64,000 bases of DNA, from positions 62,001-126,000 of the forward strand of contig CAZPME010000003.1 in the NCBI GenBank assembly GCA_964587885.1, in the 5' to 3' direction. The position numbers were made by a program, and so were the translations under genes. Positions 15,188-24,116 of this stretch are shown one piece after another. Numbering within the stretch: the first letter of the stretch is position 1; every line of letters begins with the position of its first letter. Origin of the DNA: UBA60 sp964587885 (GTDB lineage: Archaea > Thermoplasmatota > Poseidoniia > Poseidoniales > Poseidoniaceae). The notes under the pieces are model-generated. The model had not been told where the DNA came from, searched no databases, and saw nothing but the letters and a program-made list of their open reading frames with translations.

Positions 15188-17869
15188 TTAGGCATCATTG
15201 CAAAGAAGTAATATTGACTCGACTACCAAATCAACATCGGGAATGGTATAGTCTTCTAACGGTGGCGAAAATGGTACTGGAGTATCCAAGGCACCAATGA
15301 CCATCGGTGCTGATTCAAGTCCAAAGAATGCTTCCTCCAATATTCGACTTTGAATGGTATGTCCTAAACCTCCACACCACTGACCTTCTTGTAAGACGAT
15401 TAGCCGACCTGTGCGTTGTACACTAGCAACGCAGGTTTCTGCATCAAAAGGAAGTATTGTTCGCAAGTCGATTATCTCGACTTGAACCCCTTCATCGGCG
15501 ACGATGTCCGCCGCTTTGAGGGCAACATGAGTCATCGCCCCCCAAGTGACTATTGTCAAATCCGTGCCGCCACGTATCGTTTGTGCCTTACCAATGGCAT
15601 AACGCTCACCTGATTCAACCGCAGAATTGACCGCATCAACCTCGACAATTTGATTGATATCATCACCCCAAGCAGTTTTTCCTCCCCTTAGCCCATAGAG
15701 GCCGATGTGTTCTAAGAAAAGTACTGGGTCATCGAGTGCCGCGGCCTCGACCAATATGTCATAGGCATCTTGCGGGGTCGAAGGAGTGCAGACAATTAAC
15801 CCACAATCATTAGCAAACCACGTCTCAATCATATTGGCATGGAACGGACCTGAACGGGTCTTACCACCAAGTGGAATACGTACCGTTAATGGAACTTTAG
15901 CGCCCCAGCGCCAACGTAGCATAGACGCGTTATTGACTAACGCGTTGAATGCTAGTGCGGCAAATCCACCAAACTGTATTTCTGCCATTGGCCGCATTCC
16001 TGAAAGGGCAGCTCCTGTGGCTGAGTTGATGATGATTGATTCGGACAACGGCATATCGAGTAAGAGGTTTTCATAACCAGCATTTTTGAGTGGAATATTC
16101 ATCCCAAATGCGCCAGCAACTTCCATGTCTTCACCCATGAATACAGTGTTTTCTCCATATCTGTCGGCGATTTTAACCATCGCTTGTTGAATCGCCCTAG
16201 AGTAGGTCCATGATCCCTTTGTCGTGCCGAATTCATTCAAGGTTTCACCACTACCAAGTGGTGCTTGGATTGGCACACTTGAATCTTGTAAATAACGGTC
16301 AAGATGCTGGCGATGAGTCTGAGCGTCGGAGATGCTGGTGACACCTTTGGTTACGGTGCTTGGGTCAGGCCAAGGCATAGCTTCGACCGCAGCAATGGCC
16401 GCGTCGGCTTCCTCTTGCGCAAGTTGCTCAATACCTGTAATCTCTGATTCGTCAACTCCTAATTCTAGCAATAATTTGTGATTCAATACCAACGGGTCTT
16501 TTTCTTTCCAGTAGGAAAGCAAATCGCGATCGACATAACCTGGAGGATTCCCCGATTCGGCACCGAGGTACAAATCATCATGGTGGTGAGCGTGGCCACA
16601 GCCACGCATTGTCTCGACATGCATCAATGTCGCTCCGCCACCGCTGAGAGAAAATTCTCGTGCGGTGGCTGAAGCAGCATACCATGCCGCAGGGTCAGAG
16701 CCGTCGATTGTCCACGACGGCATGCCCATCGCAACCGCTTTATCAGCCCATAATTCAACCGCGGATTGATTACTAGCCACAGTATCAAGAGCGATTTGAT
16801 TATTTTGCAAGATGTACATTACCGGCAATCCGCGTACACCTGCTAAATTTAGCGATTCCCACCATTCACCACTACTACTTGCACCCTCACCAATACAAGC
16901 AACATGGAAGCGCTCTTGTTCAGTTAATTTGGCGGCCAATGCTAATCCGGTAATCGTCGCTGAAGCAATCGGAAGTGGCGCAGTTGGCGGTAAGACGCCG
17001 TGATTCCATGCCCCAACGTGGAGATCTCTACCACCGGCTGCTAATTCTGACCAGCCACCATCTTGGTTAGAGCCGGATTTACCCAATTGTGCCGCCATTA
17101 TTCCTTGGATTGTATCGCCCATAGCTAGGCACAAACCAGCATCGCGAATCATAGGCCCTACAATATCACCTGAATATCCATTGATTGGACTCGCATCTTT
17201 AGGAGATTGTAAATCTCGATTGAGCGCACTGGCAACAGCAACCACAGCTTCTTGCCAAGTTGAACGAAAGCCCTTGCCACCAAAACTTCCTCCATCGGGA
17301 GTTGGTAATCCTTCCATGAATATCCGTTTCAAATGCTCATCCATGGCCCTTGTCCTCAACATCATCTCTTGCCACTCTAAGCGCAATTGCTTATCGATGG
17401 TCATGTAGTGAGCCACTCGCCGCAGTGCTAATCGTAAATCGATTAGGAAACGACTAGTACGGCGCTGTAAATGGAGGGTGAAATCACGTCGAGGAATTAC
17501 TTCCTCCGTTGATGAATCAGCATGTCCAACTGATTCTAATCGGGCTGACAAACCCTGTTCGATGGTTTGGCACAATCGACTGGAGAATTCATGCCATTGT
17601 TGGCCATCCCAAGACTCGGGTTTTTCCTCGCCAACTAGGTGTTCCCATGCTGCACAAAATACTTGCAAGTGGCCATCGTGACGCTCAACGATAAAGCGCA
17701 GCACCTCATTTTTTGCCAATTCCGGACTCAATGGCTGACAAAAATCAAGAGCATTCTCTGGGTCCCATTCAGCCCCATGAATACGAGGAAGGTCGATACG
17801 TTCCAATGACTCCACCAAAGCCAGCGAAGGGTTTGAGTTGTTTAAGTTCGCGATTGCAAAAATACTCAT
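15188..17869 (-). CDS. 2-oxoacid dehydrogenase E1 component, fused alpha and beta subunits
   Basis: Thiamine-diphosphate enzyme decarboxylating pyruvate, branched-chain 2-oxoacids or a similar 2-oxoacid. Residues about 165-500 are E1 alpha: GSFGGKGFRSTWQEA, then the TPP/Mg motif GEGASSSGEWWESLN...NN at 327-357, then MRGCGHAHHHDD. From about 560 E1 beta begins: AIQQAMVKIADRYGENTVFM, GEDMEVAGAFG, and the C-terminal transketolase domain (EIIDLRTILPFDAETC). The first about 160 residues are an extension with no domain I recognise. Fusion of alpha and beta halves is a known variant, mostly bacterial. The start overlaps the MFS gene's stop by 4 bp, and the receiver-protein gene lies further upstream in the same run. 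E2 and E3 genes are not in this window. Substrate specificity is undecided. Confidence 0.9.
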   Translation of the reverse strand: MSIFAIANLNNSNPSLALVESLERIDLPRIHGAEWDPENALDFCQPLSPELAKNEVLRFIVERHDGHLQVFCAAWEHLVGEEKPESWDGQQWHEFSSRLCQTIEQGLSARLESVGHADSSTEEVIPRRDFTLHLQRRTSRFLIDLRLALRRVAHYMTIDKQLRLEWQEMMLRTRAMDEHLKRIFMEGLPTPDGGSFGGKGFRSTWQEAVVAVASALNRDLQSPKDASPINGYSGDIVGPMIRDAGLCLAMGDTIQGIMAAQLGKSGSNQDGGWSELAAGGRDLHVGAWNHGVLPPTAPLPIASATITGLALAAKLTEQERFHVACIGEGASSSGEWWESLNLAGVRGLPVMYILQNNQIALDTVASNQSAVELWADKAVAMGMPSWTIDGSDPAAWYAASATAREFSLSGGGATLMHVETMRGCGHAHHHDDLYLGAESGNPPGYVDRDLLSYWKEKDPLVLNHKLLLELGVDESEITGIEQLAQEEADAAIAAVEAMPWPDPSTVTKGVTSISDAQTHRQHLDRYLQDSSVPIQAPLGSGETLNEFGTTKGSWTYSRAIQQAMVKIADRYGENTVFMGEDMEVAGAFGMNIPLKNAGYENLLLDMPLSESIIINSATGAALSGMRPMAEIQFGGFAALAFNALVNNASMLRWRWGAKVPLTVRIPLGGKTRSGPFHANMIETWFANDCGLIVCTPSTPQDAYDILVEAAALDDPVLFLEHIGLYGLRGGKTAWGDDINQIVEVDAVNSAVESGERYAIGKAQTIRGGTDLTIVTWGAMTHVALKAADIVADEGVQVEIIDLRTILPFDAETCVASVQRTGRLIVLQEGQWCGGLGHTIQSRILEEAFFGLESAPMVIGALDTPVPFSPPLEDYTIPDVDLVVESILLLCNDA

Positions 17870-19149
17870 TCTTCGTTTGCACGGTTCTCCATTTCAGAGA
17901 AATAACACTCTCTAAGGATATCTCCATAATACATGGTGATGAATAATCCTATGAGACATGGAGTTGCTAATGCTGCGAAAGTAACCGACCACGAACCACT
18001 CAAATCAAGCATTATTCCTACTATTATAGGTCCAACTATCGTTCCTGCTGCCCACGCGGTTCCCGCCGCACCAAAGGCCAGACCTGCGCCACCTCGACCA
18101 TAGGCTTGACAAGTTGCTGTATCTATCATTGGCAATACCGGAACTTGGGCGGCAGCAACCGAAAATTGGAATATCGCCAATAGTGCTATTGCAGAATAAA
18201 CCATCATCAGATTACTGGAATCTCCGCGCAAAATAATACTCGAGCCAAATAATCCTATACAGACTCCTATCCAACCCATTATCATATATCTAACAGGTCC
18301 TTTTTTGTCGACCAAACGCCCCCACCACCAACTACCGATGCCCTGGAGTAGTACCATTAGCAAGATTGTCGCACCTATCCACTCAACGGATAGAGAAAGA
18401 GGTTCAGCGGCTAAGAATAGTGGGCCGCCAGCCTCTAAGGCACCGGTAACTAATGTTGTCAAAAATACCAATGTACCTATCCTGAACAATACTGGATTTT
18501 CAAAGAACATCCGTAATGGAACTTTCTCAATCGATTGCACAGTACTACGGTCAGCAAATTTACCACCGTCGATATCTCGCCACGCATAGGCTACCAATGG
18601 TATCGCCAAAGCATTCAATCCTGCTAGTATCAAAAAAGCCAAATCTTGACCCCAAGCAAATGCGAAGCCACCGACTGCTGGGCCTAACAGCCCACCAATC
18701 ATCGCAACTCCAAGCAATTTTCCTGACTGTTCGCCGAAATTATTCGGCCATAATATCGAACTTGCAGCAAATCCTGCGGTAACTATTGCGGCTCCCGAAA
18801 GACCATGCAATAATCTTGCCAATGCCAGTAGAATGAAGGCATTACCAAATATTTCACGAGTCGCCACCAAATATACCAATGAGGTAATTGATAGCATGAT
18901 TACCGAGGCAAGTATTACCCGTCCTGGGCCATATCTGTCGGTTAATCTACCAGTATAGGGTCCCAAAATGAATAATGGCACCGCCCAAAGACTGACCAAA
19001 GCAGTCGCTTGGGTATTTGAAAGGTCGAATTGTGCTTGCCATTCTGGCAAAATCGGGACGATGAAAGCGTAGCCTAGAAAATCTACGAGAAAGGCCGACG
19101 TAAGGGCCCAGAATGCAAGATTGGGGCGTAGATTATTTGTATCCGACAT
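17866..19149 (-). CDS. Major facilitator superfamily transporter
   Basis: Twelve hydrophobic segments over 427 residues. The MFS signature loop between TM2 and TM3 reads GPYTGRLTDRYGPGRVI (G-x(3)-D-R-x-G-x-R type). N-terminal FLGYAFIVPILPEWQAQFDL and the loop GRLVDKKGPVRYMI between TM8 and TM9 resemble drug/H+ antiporters of the DHA1/TetA type. Possible cargo includes drugs, metabolites or organic acids. It sits between the receiver-protein gene (9 bp upstream) and the E1 fusion (4-bp ATGA overlap), so export or import of a compound related to the 2-oxoacid dehydrogenase is possible, but that is only context. Confidence 0.88.
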   Translation of the reverse strand: MSDTNNLRPNLAFWALTSAFLVDFLGYAFIVPILPEWQAQFDLSNTQATALVSLWAVPLFILGPYTGRLTDRYGPGRVILASVIMLSITSLVYLVATREIFGNAFILLALARLLHGLSGAAIVTAGFAASSILWPNNFGEQSGKLLGVAMIGGLLGPAVGGFAFAWGQDLAFLILAGLNALAIPLVAYAWRDIDGGKFADRSTVQSIEKVPLRMFFENPVLFRIGTLVFLTTLVTGALEAGGPLFLAAEPLSLSVEWIGATILLMVLLQGIGSWWWGRLVDKKGPVRYMIMGWIGVCIGLFGSSIILRGDSSNLMMVYSAIALLAIFQFSVAAAQVPVLPMIDTATCQAYGRGGAGLAFGAAGTAWAAGTIVGPIIVGIMLDLSGSWSVTFAALATPCLIGLFITMYYGDILRECYFSEMENRANEE

Positions 19150-19158
19150 TTCATTACC

Positions 19159-20235
19159 TCACTCTTCTTCGGAATCATCTCCAGCGTCCTCTTCATCATC
19201 ATCTAAATCTAAGTCAGAAATACTTGCTAATGCATCTCCCATCATTTCAGTTGCATCTTCAAGTTGAGTCAGTAAGGTGATGTCTGCTACGGCATCTGGT
19301 CTTCCTAAAGCCCATAATAATTCGTAAGTGAAATCGATTGAAGATTTAGTCATCTTCAATAATTCTGGGTCAACAGGAATGAGGTCTTCTTCGGCTGCAT
19401 AAGTAATCCGGTCGGGGAGGTCATCAAGGACCGCATCAAGACGCCCTTCAATTTCCATCTCAATTGCATCTGCTTGGTTCTGCAGAACTTCTTCCATCGT
19501 TCCACCTTTAGCCATCCGTTTACCTTTTTCTGAAGGTGTCGCTCCTTCACCAAGTTTCGGTGATGATTTCATTGAATCGTAGGTTGTTCCCCCGCCTGAA
19601 GAATCAAGGCCATCACCCATCAATAGCAAATCCAATACTATGCGTAATACCTCAGCAAGAACTGAATTATCAACTTCCTGACCGAAATCGATGTTATCCT
19701 CTTCAAGTTGGGCCTTTAATTTCTCAACGAATTCTTCGTTTATGGATTCTGGACCGAGCAAACTTTGCAACATCGGTAAGGCAATGGAGCCATCTTGGGT
19801 GTTGACTGAAAGGCTGAATCCACCCTCGTCTCCACCGCGTGAGATATCAGCAGGTGGGGGGACAAATTGTTTCTTACTATGTTTCCACAACTGCTCAATC
19901 AATTTGGTCATGTTAAGTGGTTTTCCTAATACTTCGTGTACTCCGGCTTTAGCAGCAGCCACCAAATTTTCATTACCAGTATTACGTGATAGCATGACGA
20001 TACGGCATTTGAAGGCAAACTCCGGGTCCGACATCAGATTTGTTGCAGTATCTAAGGCATCGCCATTCTTCCATTCATCATCAATAACCACTACTTCTGG
20101 CATGGTCGCCAATGCAGTTCCCTCTGTTAATTTAAGGGTTGAGCCACGGGTTACATCAAAGCCCTCGCGCTCCAAAGTATTAGCGAGGAGGTTACGTCGA
20201 CCTTCGTTTTCATCGGAGATGATAATCTTCGCCAA
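19159..20235 (-). CDS. Response-regulator receiver-domain protein with unknown C-terminal region
   Basis: Residues 1-120 form a CheY-like receiver: acidic pair Asp8-Glu9, probable phospho-acceptor Asp52 in VVVIDDEW, Ser83 in the Thr/Ser position (MLSRN), and Lys105 in GKPLNM. The remaining about 240 residues are not a DNA-binding output domain I can recognise. They appear helical, with segments such as ALPMLQSLLGPESINEEFVE and ADAIEMEIEGRLDAVLDDL, and end in the acidic tail DDDEEDAGDDSEEE. No sensor kinase gene is nearby. It is the first gene of a likely three-gene run with an MFS transporter and the E1 fusion. A palindrome at 20258-20269 lies just upstream of its start. Regulation or scaffolding is inferred, not seen. 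Confidence 0.82.
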   Translation of the reverse strand: MAKIIISDENEGRRNLLANTLEREGFDVTRGSTLKLTEGTALATMPEVVVIDDEWKNGDALDTATNLMSDPEFAFKCRIVMLSRNTGNENLVAAAKAGVHEVLGKPLNMTKLIEQLWKHSKKQFVPPPADISRGGDEGGFSLSVNTQDGSIALPMLQSLLGPESINEEFVEKLKAQLEEDNIDFGQEVDNSVLAEVLRIVLDLLLMGDGLDSSGGGTTYDSMKSSPKLGEGATPSEKGKRMAKGGTMEEVLQNQADAIEMEIEGRLDAVLDDLPDRITYAAEEDLIPVDPELLKMTKSSIDFTYELLWALGRPDAVADITLLTQLEDATEMMGDALASISDLDLDDDEEDAGDDSEEE

Positions 20236-20257
20236 ACCAAACCCCCCTCAAACGTCT

Positions 20258-20269
20258 CGTTTGCAAACG
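20258..20269. promoter_or_regulatory. 12-bp perfect palindrome upstream of receiver-protein gene
   Basis: CGTTTGCAAACG, 22 bp before the start codon at 20235 on the minus strand. A weak TATA-like element (CCTAAATC on the minus strand, 20290-20297) would place transcription start at about the palindrome, the usual place for an archaeal repressor operator. No footprint or second copy supports it, so this is a candidate only. Confidence 0.35.
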
Positions 20270-20317
20270 CCAACATGAATGTTCTCGGTGATTTAGGTTC
20301 TAATTAGGGCATTCCAA

Positions 20318-21490
20318 CTAATAGCGTGGAACGCTAGAATCTACCTCAAGCGACCAAGCATTGATGCCACCGGCCAAATTATACAGTCTTGAACCATCAA
20401 TTCCCAAGCCAATCAACATTGTAATCGCCATCATTGAGCGGCCACCATGGTGGCAATGAACCACAATATCCCCTTCTGCGGGCAACAATTCCAATGCTTG
20501 GTCAATGGAATTATGAGGGATCAGTGCATCAACTCTCTCAAGTTTGGCAATTTCTGATTCCGCTGTGCTGCGAACATCGAGAACAAAGGGTTGCCAACCT
20601 TGTTTCATTTTCTCAGCGACTTCGGTAGGAGTAATCTCACTAAACATTGTTTCATCTCCCTCCTCATCTAGTCCATCAACTTGTTCACTGCTCGACTTAG
20701 AAGAATTACTGGCACAAAACTCCTCTACATCACTAAGTTCTGTTACCGCTTGACGGTTTGGGTCACGACTAATTTGTAGACCTCTAAATCGGGTTTCCAA
20801 TGCATCGTAGACCAATAGGATCCCAGAAATTGAATCTCCTATTCCCAAGATTGTTTTTACCACTTCATTGGCTTGTAGACTCCCAATTACTGCTGGAAGA
20901 ACTCCGAGAACTCCGCCTTCAGCACATGAAGGTACCATTTCACTAGGAGGGGGAGTGGGGAATAAGTCGCGATAATTTGGTCCATTTTGAAAATTGAAAA
21001 GTGAAAGGTGTCCTTCAAAACGATATATTGACCCATAGACCCATGGTATTCCGATTATTTCACAAGCATCACTAATGAGGTAACGTGTGGGAAGATTGTC
21101 GGTGCCATCGACTACAATATCATAACCGCCAAGTATGTCAAATGCATTGCTGATATCTAGCCGTGTAATGTGAGGTTCGATAGCGATATTGGGGTTCAAT
21201 GACTCAAGACGAGCAACAGCACTAGCGACTTTGGAAATTCCAATCTGAGAAGATGAGTGGATTACTTGACGTTGCAGATTTGATTCTTCGACCACATCGT
21301 CATCGATAATACCGATTCTACCAACTCCGGCGGCAGCGAGATACATCAATACTGGACTGCCAAGACCACCAGCACCAACTACACAAACCGAAGCTGAGCG
21401 TAACTTTTTTTGTCCATCTGCACCTACTTCTGGTAGAATTAGATGACGGGCGTAGCGACGCTTTTCCGCCTCGGACAATTCCACGCTCAT
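20318..21490 (-). CDS. MoeB/ThiF-type adenylyltransferase fused to rhodanese (MoeZ-like)
   Basis: An E1-like enzyme that adenylates the C-terminus of a ubiquitin-like sulfur carrier (MoaD/ThiS/SAMP), with a sulfurtransferase domain. The N-terminal half has RYARHLILPEVGADGQKKL, the nucleotide-binding VVGAGGLGSPVLMYLAAAGV, and DGTDNLPTRYLI. The Zn-binding CxxC of MoeB is replaced by NYRD in GPNYRDLFPTPPP, as in many MoeZ proteins. VPSCAEGGVLGVLPA follows. The C-terminal rhodanese domain carries the active-site loop HCHHGGRS. ATG 21490 is preferred over a start eight codons upstream because MSVELSEAEKRRYARH matches the family's N-terminus. The domain linker is acidic and Ser-rich. It could serve molybdopterin, thiamine or tRNA thiolation; the Moco theme of the window makes the first plausible. 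Confidence 0.9.
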   Translation of the reverse strand: MSVELSEAEKRRYARHLILPEVGADGQKKLRSASVCVVGAGGLGSPVLMYLAAAGVGRIGIIDDDVVEESNLQRQVIHSSSQIGISKVASAVARLESLNPNIAIEPHITRLDISNAFDILGGYDIVVDGTDNLPTRYLISDACEIIGIPWVYGSIYRFEGHLSLFNFQNGPNYRDLFPTPPPSEMVPSCAEGGVLGVLPAVIGSLQANEVVKTILGIGDSISGILLVYDALETRFRGLQISRDPNRQAVTELSDVEEFCASNSSKSSSEQVDGLDEEGDETMFSEITPTEVAEKMKQGWQPFVLDVRSTAESEIAKLERVDALIPHNSIDQALELLPAEGDIVVHCHHGGRSMMAITMLIGLGIDGSRLYNLAGGINAWSLEVDSSVPRY

Positions 21491-21529
21491 GCCCCTCGCA
21501 TAGAAGAGGCGCACATCAATTGCACTGCG

Positions 21530-22459
21530 TCAATGCCCGTCTTCTTCAATCCAGCGCTCGGCATCAATTGCCGCTTGACAACCTTGACCGGCGGCGGTAA
21601 TTGCTTGACGATATCGTTTGTCTACAACATCACCAGCAGCAAAAATTCCGGGAACATTTGTCATGGTGTCTTGATGATGTAGGATATAACCTTCATCATC
21701 GGTTTCAACCTGACCATCAAGAAACGCGGTAATCGGCTTATGACCGATGGCGATGAAAGCACCTGTCACGGCTAATTCTTCGCTTGAGCCGTCGCGCGGG
21801 TCTTCTAAGACCGCCCCAGTTAAACCGCTTTCATCTGAAAGCCAAGATTTGACTTGCCGATTGGTCTTAATCTCAATTTTTGGATGTTTTTGCGCTCGGT
21901 CAAGCATCACTTTGCTAGCGCGAAATACCTCGCGCCGATGGACAACTGTTACCTTACTGGCAAAACGGGTCAAGAATGTCGCTTCCTCCATTGCTGAATC
22001 GCCACCACCAACAACCATGATTTCTTGCTCGCGGAAGAAAGCCCCATCGCAGGTTGCGCAAGTGGAAATACCGCGCCCTTTTTGACCCTCTTCATTTTCC
22101 GCTCCGAGCCAAATCGCTTCAGCACCGGTACAGATAATCAATGACTGAGCCAAGAATTCTTCACCCTCGACATACACTTTGAAGGGACGCTCACTCGCAT
22201 CAATGCGCTCGACATTTTTGTCCTCCACCCGCAAGCCAAATCGCTCAGCCTGTTGGCGTAATTGCATCATCATTTCTGGACCACCAATTCCTTCTGGATA
22301 GCCAGGGAAATTTTCAATATCACTAGTCAGCATCAGTTGACCCCCGGACATATATCCGGCAAACATAAGTGGATCAAGCATTGCTCTTGCTGAATAGAGT
22401 CCAGCAGTATATCCAGCCGGGCCACTGCCGATGATGATTACATTGTTGATTTGTGACAT
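21530..22459 (-). CDS. trxB: Thioredoxin reductase
   Basis: FAD/NAD(P)H enzyme reducing thioredoxin. FAD-binding IIIGSGPAGYTAGLYSARA (residues 8-26), the redox-active pair Cys134-Cys137 in STCATCDGAFF, the NAD(P)H-binding VVGGGDSAMEEATFLTRFA, and the C-terminal FAD contact GIFAAGDVVDKRYRQAITAA. At 309 residues it is the classical low-molecular-weight bacterial/archaeal type. It lies 39 bp upstream of the MoeZ-like gene on the same strand, so sulfur and thiol chemistry may be co-expressed. The 101 bp upstream separate it from a divergent membrane protein gene and hold no clear feature beyond AT-rich promoter-like sequence. Confidence 0.96.
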   Translation of the reverse strand: MSQINNVIIIGSGPAGYTAGLYSARAMLDPLMFAGYMSGGQLMLTSDIENFPGYPEGIGGPEMMMQLRQQAERFGLRVEDKNVERIDASERPFKVYVEGEEFLAQSLIICTGAEAIWLGAENEEGQKGRGISTCATCDGAFFREQEIMVVGGGDSAMEEATFLTRFASKVTVVHRREVFRASKVMLDRAQKHPKIEIKTNRQVKSWLSDESGLTGAVLEDPRDGSSEELAVTGAFIAIGHKPITAFLDGQVETDDEGYILHHQDTMTNVPGIFAAGDVVDKRYRQAITAAGQGCQAAIDAERWIEEDGH

Positions 22460-22560
22460 GGTGGTCTCCTAAAGCGGTGTATTAAGACGCATACTTTCAA
22501 TGTTTACTTGAACAAAGCAGGTGTAACAAAGCCCATAATCAACCTCCTTTTCGCCGGTAC

Positions 22561-23121
22561 ATGGATGTCATCTCGCATTGGTTTTGGGGGATGGCACTAA
22601 CCCGAGGAAAAGTCAAGGGAAGATATGCTGGTTTGATGGGAGTCTTACCCGACCTGTGTGCCTTTATCCCTTCAACCATCTATATCATTGCAACTGGAAG
22701 AGAACGAACCAATGTAGACGATGATACTGTAACTGCAGATTTCCCTGAAATAGCTTGGCAGTTGTACCAAATTAGCCATAGCGCGATTTGGGCAATACTG
22801 GCAATGCTCTCATGCTGGGCTTGGTTTCACTATCGAGGAGTGCCCAAATGGATGTCTACTGTTTTCATTTCCGAAAATGATGCCAAGGGATATGCTTGGT
22901 TGCTTTGGTTACCGTGGCTGGCGCACATAGCAGTAGATATCCCGACACATACACGGAGATTTTTTCCCACTCCCTTTTTGATGCCAATTAGTGATTGGAC
23001 CTTTGATGGAATTCGTTGGTCGACACCGATTATTTTCTTCACCAATGTTACTCTGCTAGTAATCACATGGGCGTTTATTATTGCCCGTGAGAGGAAAAAA
23101 ATAGTGGACTTAGAGCATTGA
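22561..23121 (+). CDS. Membrane protein, YdjM/DUF457-like (putative metal-dependent hydrolase)
   Basis: Polytopic protein of 186 residues with about four hydrophobic segments. It begins MDVISHWFWGMAL, then GVLPDLCAFIPS, ISHSAIWAILAML and WLAHIAVDIPTHTRRFFPT. His/Asp pairs at membrane boundaries (ISHW, LPD, SHS, AHIAVD, THT) are the arrangement seen in the YdjM/DUF457 family of membrane-bound putative metal-dependent hydrolases, whose biochemical role is not established. The gene ends inside the end of convergent ribH (12-bp overlap). No strong ribosome-binding site precedes the ATG. The family assignment is tentative. Confidence 0.65.
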   Translation: MDVISHWFWGMALTRGKVKGRYAGLMGVLPDLCAFIPSTIYIIATGRERTNVDDDTVTADFPEIAWQLYQISHSAIWAILAMLSCWAWFHYRGVPKWMSTVFISENDAKGYAWLLWLPWLAHIAVDIPTHTRRFFPTPFLMPISDWTFDGIRWSTPIIFFTNVTLLVITWAFIIARERKKIVDLEH

Positions 23122-23508
23122 TGCGATGGCTGAAATCGCAGCAATGGAATGACTATCTAAGCGCGGTTCAATATGCTGAGGCTCAGCCCCAGGGCCAATG
23201 ATTCCCAAGCCAACGGGCTTATCGTGAATCAATTGTAATTCAACGATGGTCTTGATTACAGCATTCCCCATTGCATTACCGTGCTGGGTTTCACCTTTTT
23301 CGATAATTCCTAAACAAGCAACGGCATCAATATCATCACGTGTAAGGAGGCGGTCTATGGCTAAAGGAGTCTCCATTGCTCCAGGAACCCAAATGACCTC
23401 TGCGACTGCTAAATCATGTTCAGTAGCCGAAACTTCGGCGGTTGCCAACATTCGCTCGACAAAGTCGCGATGGAATGATCCACACACGATTCCGATATTA
23501 GCGCTCAA
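23110..23508 (-). CDS. ribH: 6,7-dimethyl-8-ribityllumazine synthase
   Basis: Condenses 5-amino-6-ribitylamino-uracil with 3,4-dihydroxybutanone phosphate to the direct riboflavin precursor. Motifs: VCGSFHRDFVERML (substrate contact near the N-terminus), WVPGAMETPLAIDRLL (the family's PGxxExP), ACLGIIEKGETQHGNAMGNA (GxTxH catalytic His region) and KPVGLGIIGPG. At 132 residues it is the short form. The start overlaps the ribE stop by 4 bp (ATGA), and it is the last gene of the riboflavin operon. Confidence 0.94.
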   Translation of the reverse strand: MSANIGIVCGSFHRDFVERMLATAEVSATEHDLAVAEVIWVPGAMETPLAIDRLLTRDDIDAVACLGIIEKGETQHGNAMGNAVIKTIVELQLIHDKPVGLGIIGPGAEPQHIEPRLDSHSIAAISAIASML

Positions 23509-24116
23509 TTTCTCGCCTCCATATATCTCTCAACAGTGTCGACAATCGCTTGGGTCTTTGCATCTATTTCAAGATTCACAGTAGCACCTATAGCACGTTG
23601 AGAAAAGCAGGTGCGTTGTAGTGTTTCGGGAATCAGCCAAACCGAGAATGTTCCGGCTGGATTGGTGCTTGCAACGGTTAGAGAAGCACCATCCAATCCG
23701 ATGAAACCTTTTGGCAATATGTATCGCATCCATTCTGGAGACACCGAGAAAGTTAGCACGTAATTGTTATCGGGATGAGAGATTTCTACCACTTCAGCAA
23801 TTGTGCTGATATGACCTGACATTTCGTGACCGCCGATTTCACTTCCGAATGTCGCAGCGCGTTCAAAATTTACCTTATCGCCACAACGTCGGTCACCCAA
23901 TGTGGTTTTTGCAAGGGTTTCACCAACTAAATCAAACTCGACTACTGTCGCGGAAATTTGAGCCGCAGTAAGACATACTCCATCAATTGCAATACTTGCA
24001 CCAACTTCAATTCCAGCCAATCCCTCGGCTGGAAATTTAACGTGTAATTTACTACTGCCGTCAGCAATTTCGTGTACGGAAATTTCGGCTGTACCTTGTA
24101 CGATTCCACTAAACAT
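23505..24116 (-). CDS. ribE: Riboflavin synthase, alpha-chain (bacterial) type
   Basis: Dismutates two lumazine molecules to riboflavin. The N-terminus MFSGIVQGTAEI is diagnostic of the trimeric bacterial/eukaryotic enzyme. Two lumazine-binding repeats follow, with ASIAIDGVCLTAAQIS in the first and GFIGLDGASLTVAST in the second, plus FERAATFGSEIGGHEMSGHI. At 203 residues it has standard length. Many archaea instead use an unrelated pentameric synthase (archaeal RibC), so the bacterial type here beside an archaeal RibL makes a mixed-origin operon. It overlaps ribL's stop by one base (TAATG) and ribH's start by four. Confidence 0.94.
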   Translation of the reverse strand: MFSGIVQGTAEISVHEIADGSSKLHVKFPAEGLAGIEVGASIAIDGVCLTAAQISATVVEFDLVGETLAKTTLGDRRCGDKVNFERAATFGSEIGGHEMSGHISTIAEVVEISHPDNNYVLTFSVSPEWMRYILPKGFIGLDGASLTVASTNPAGTFSVWLIPETLQRTCFSQRAIGATVNLEIDAKTQAIVDTVERYMEARN

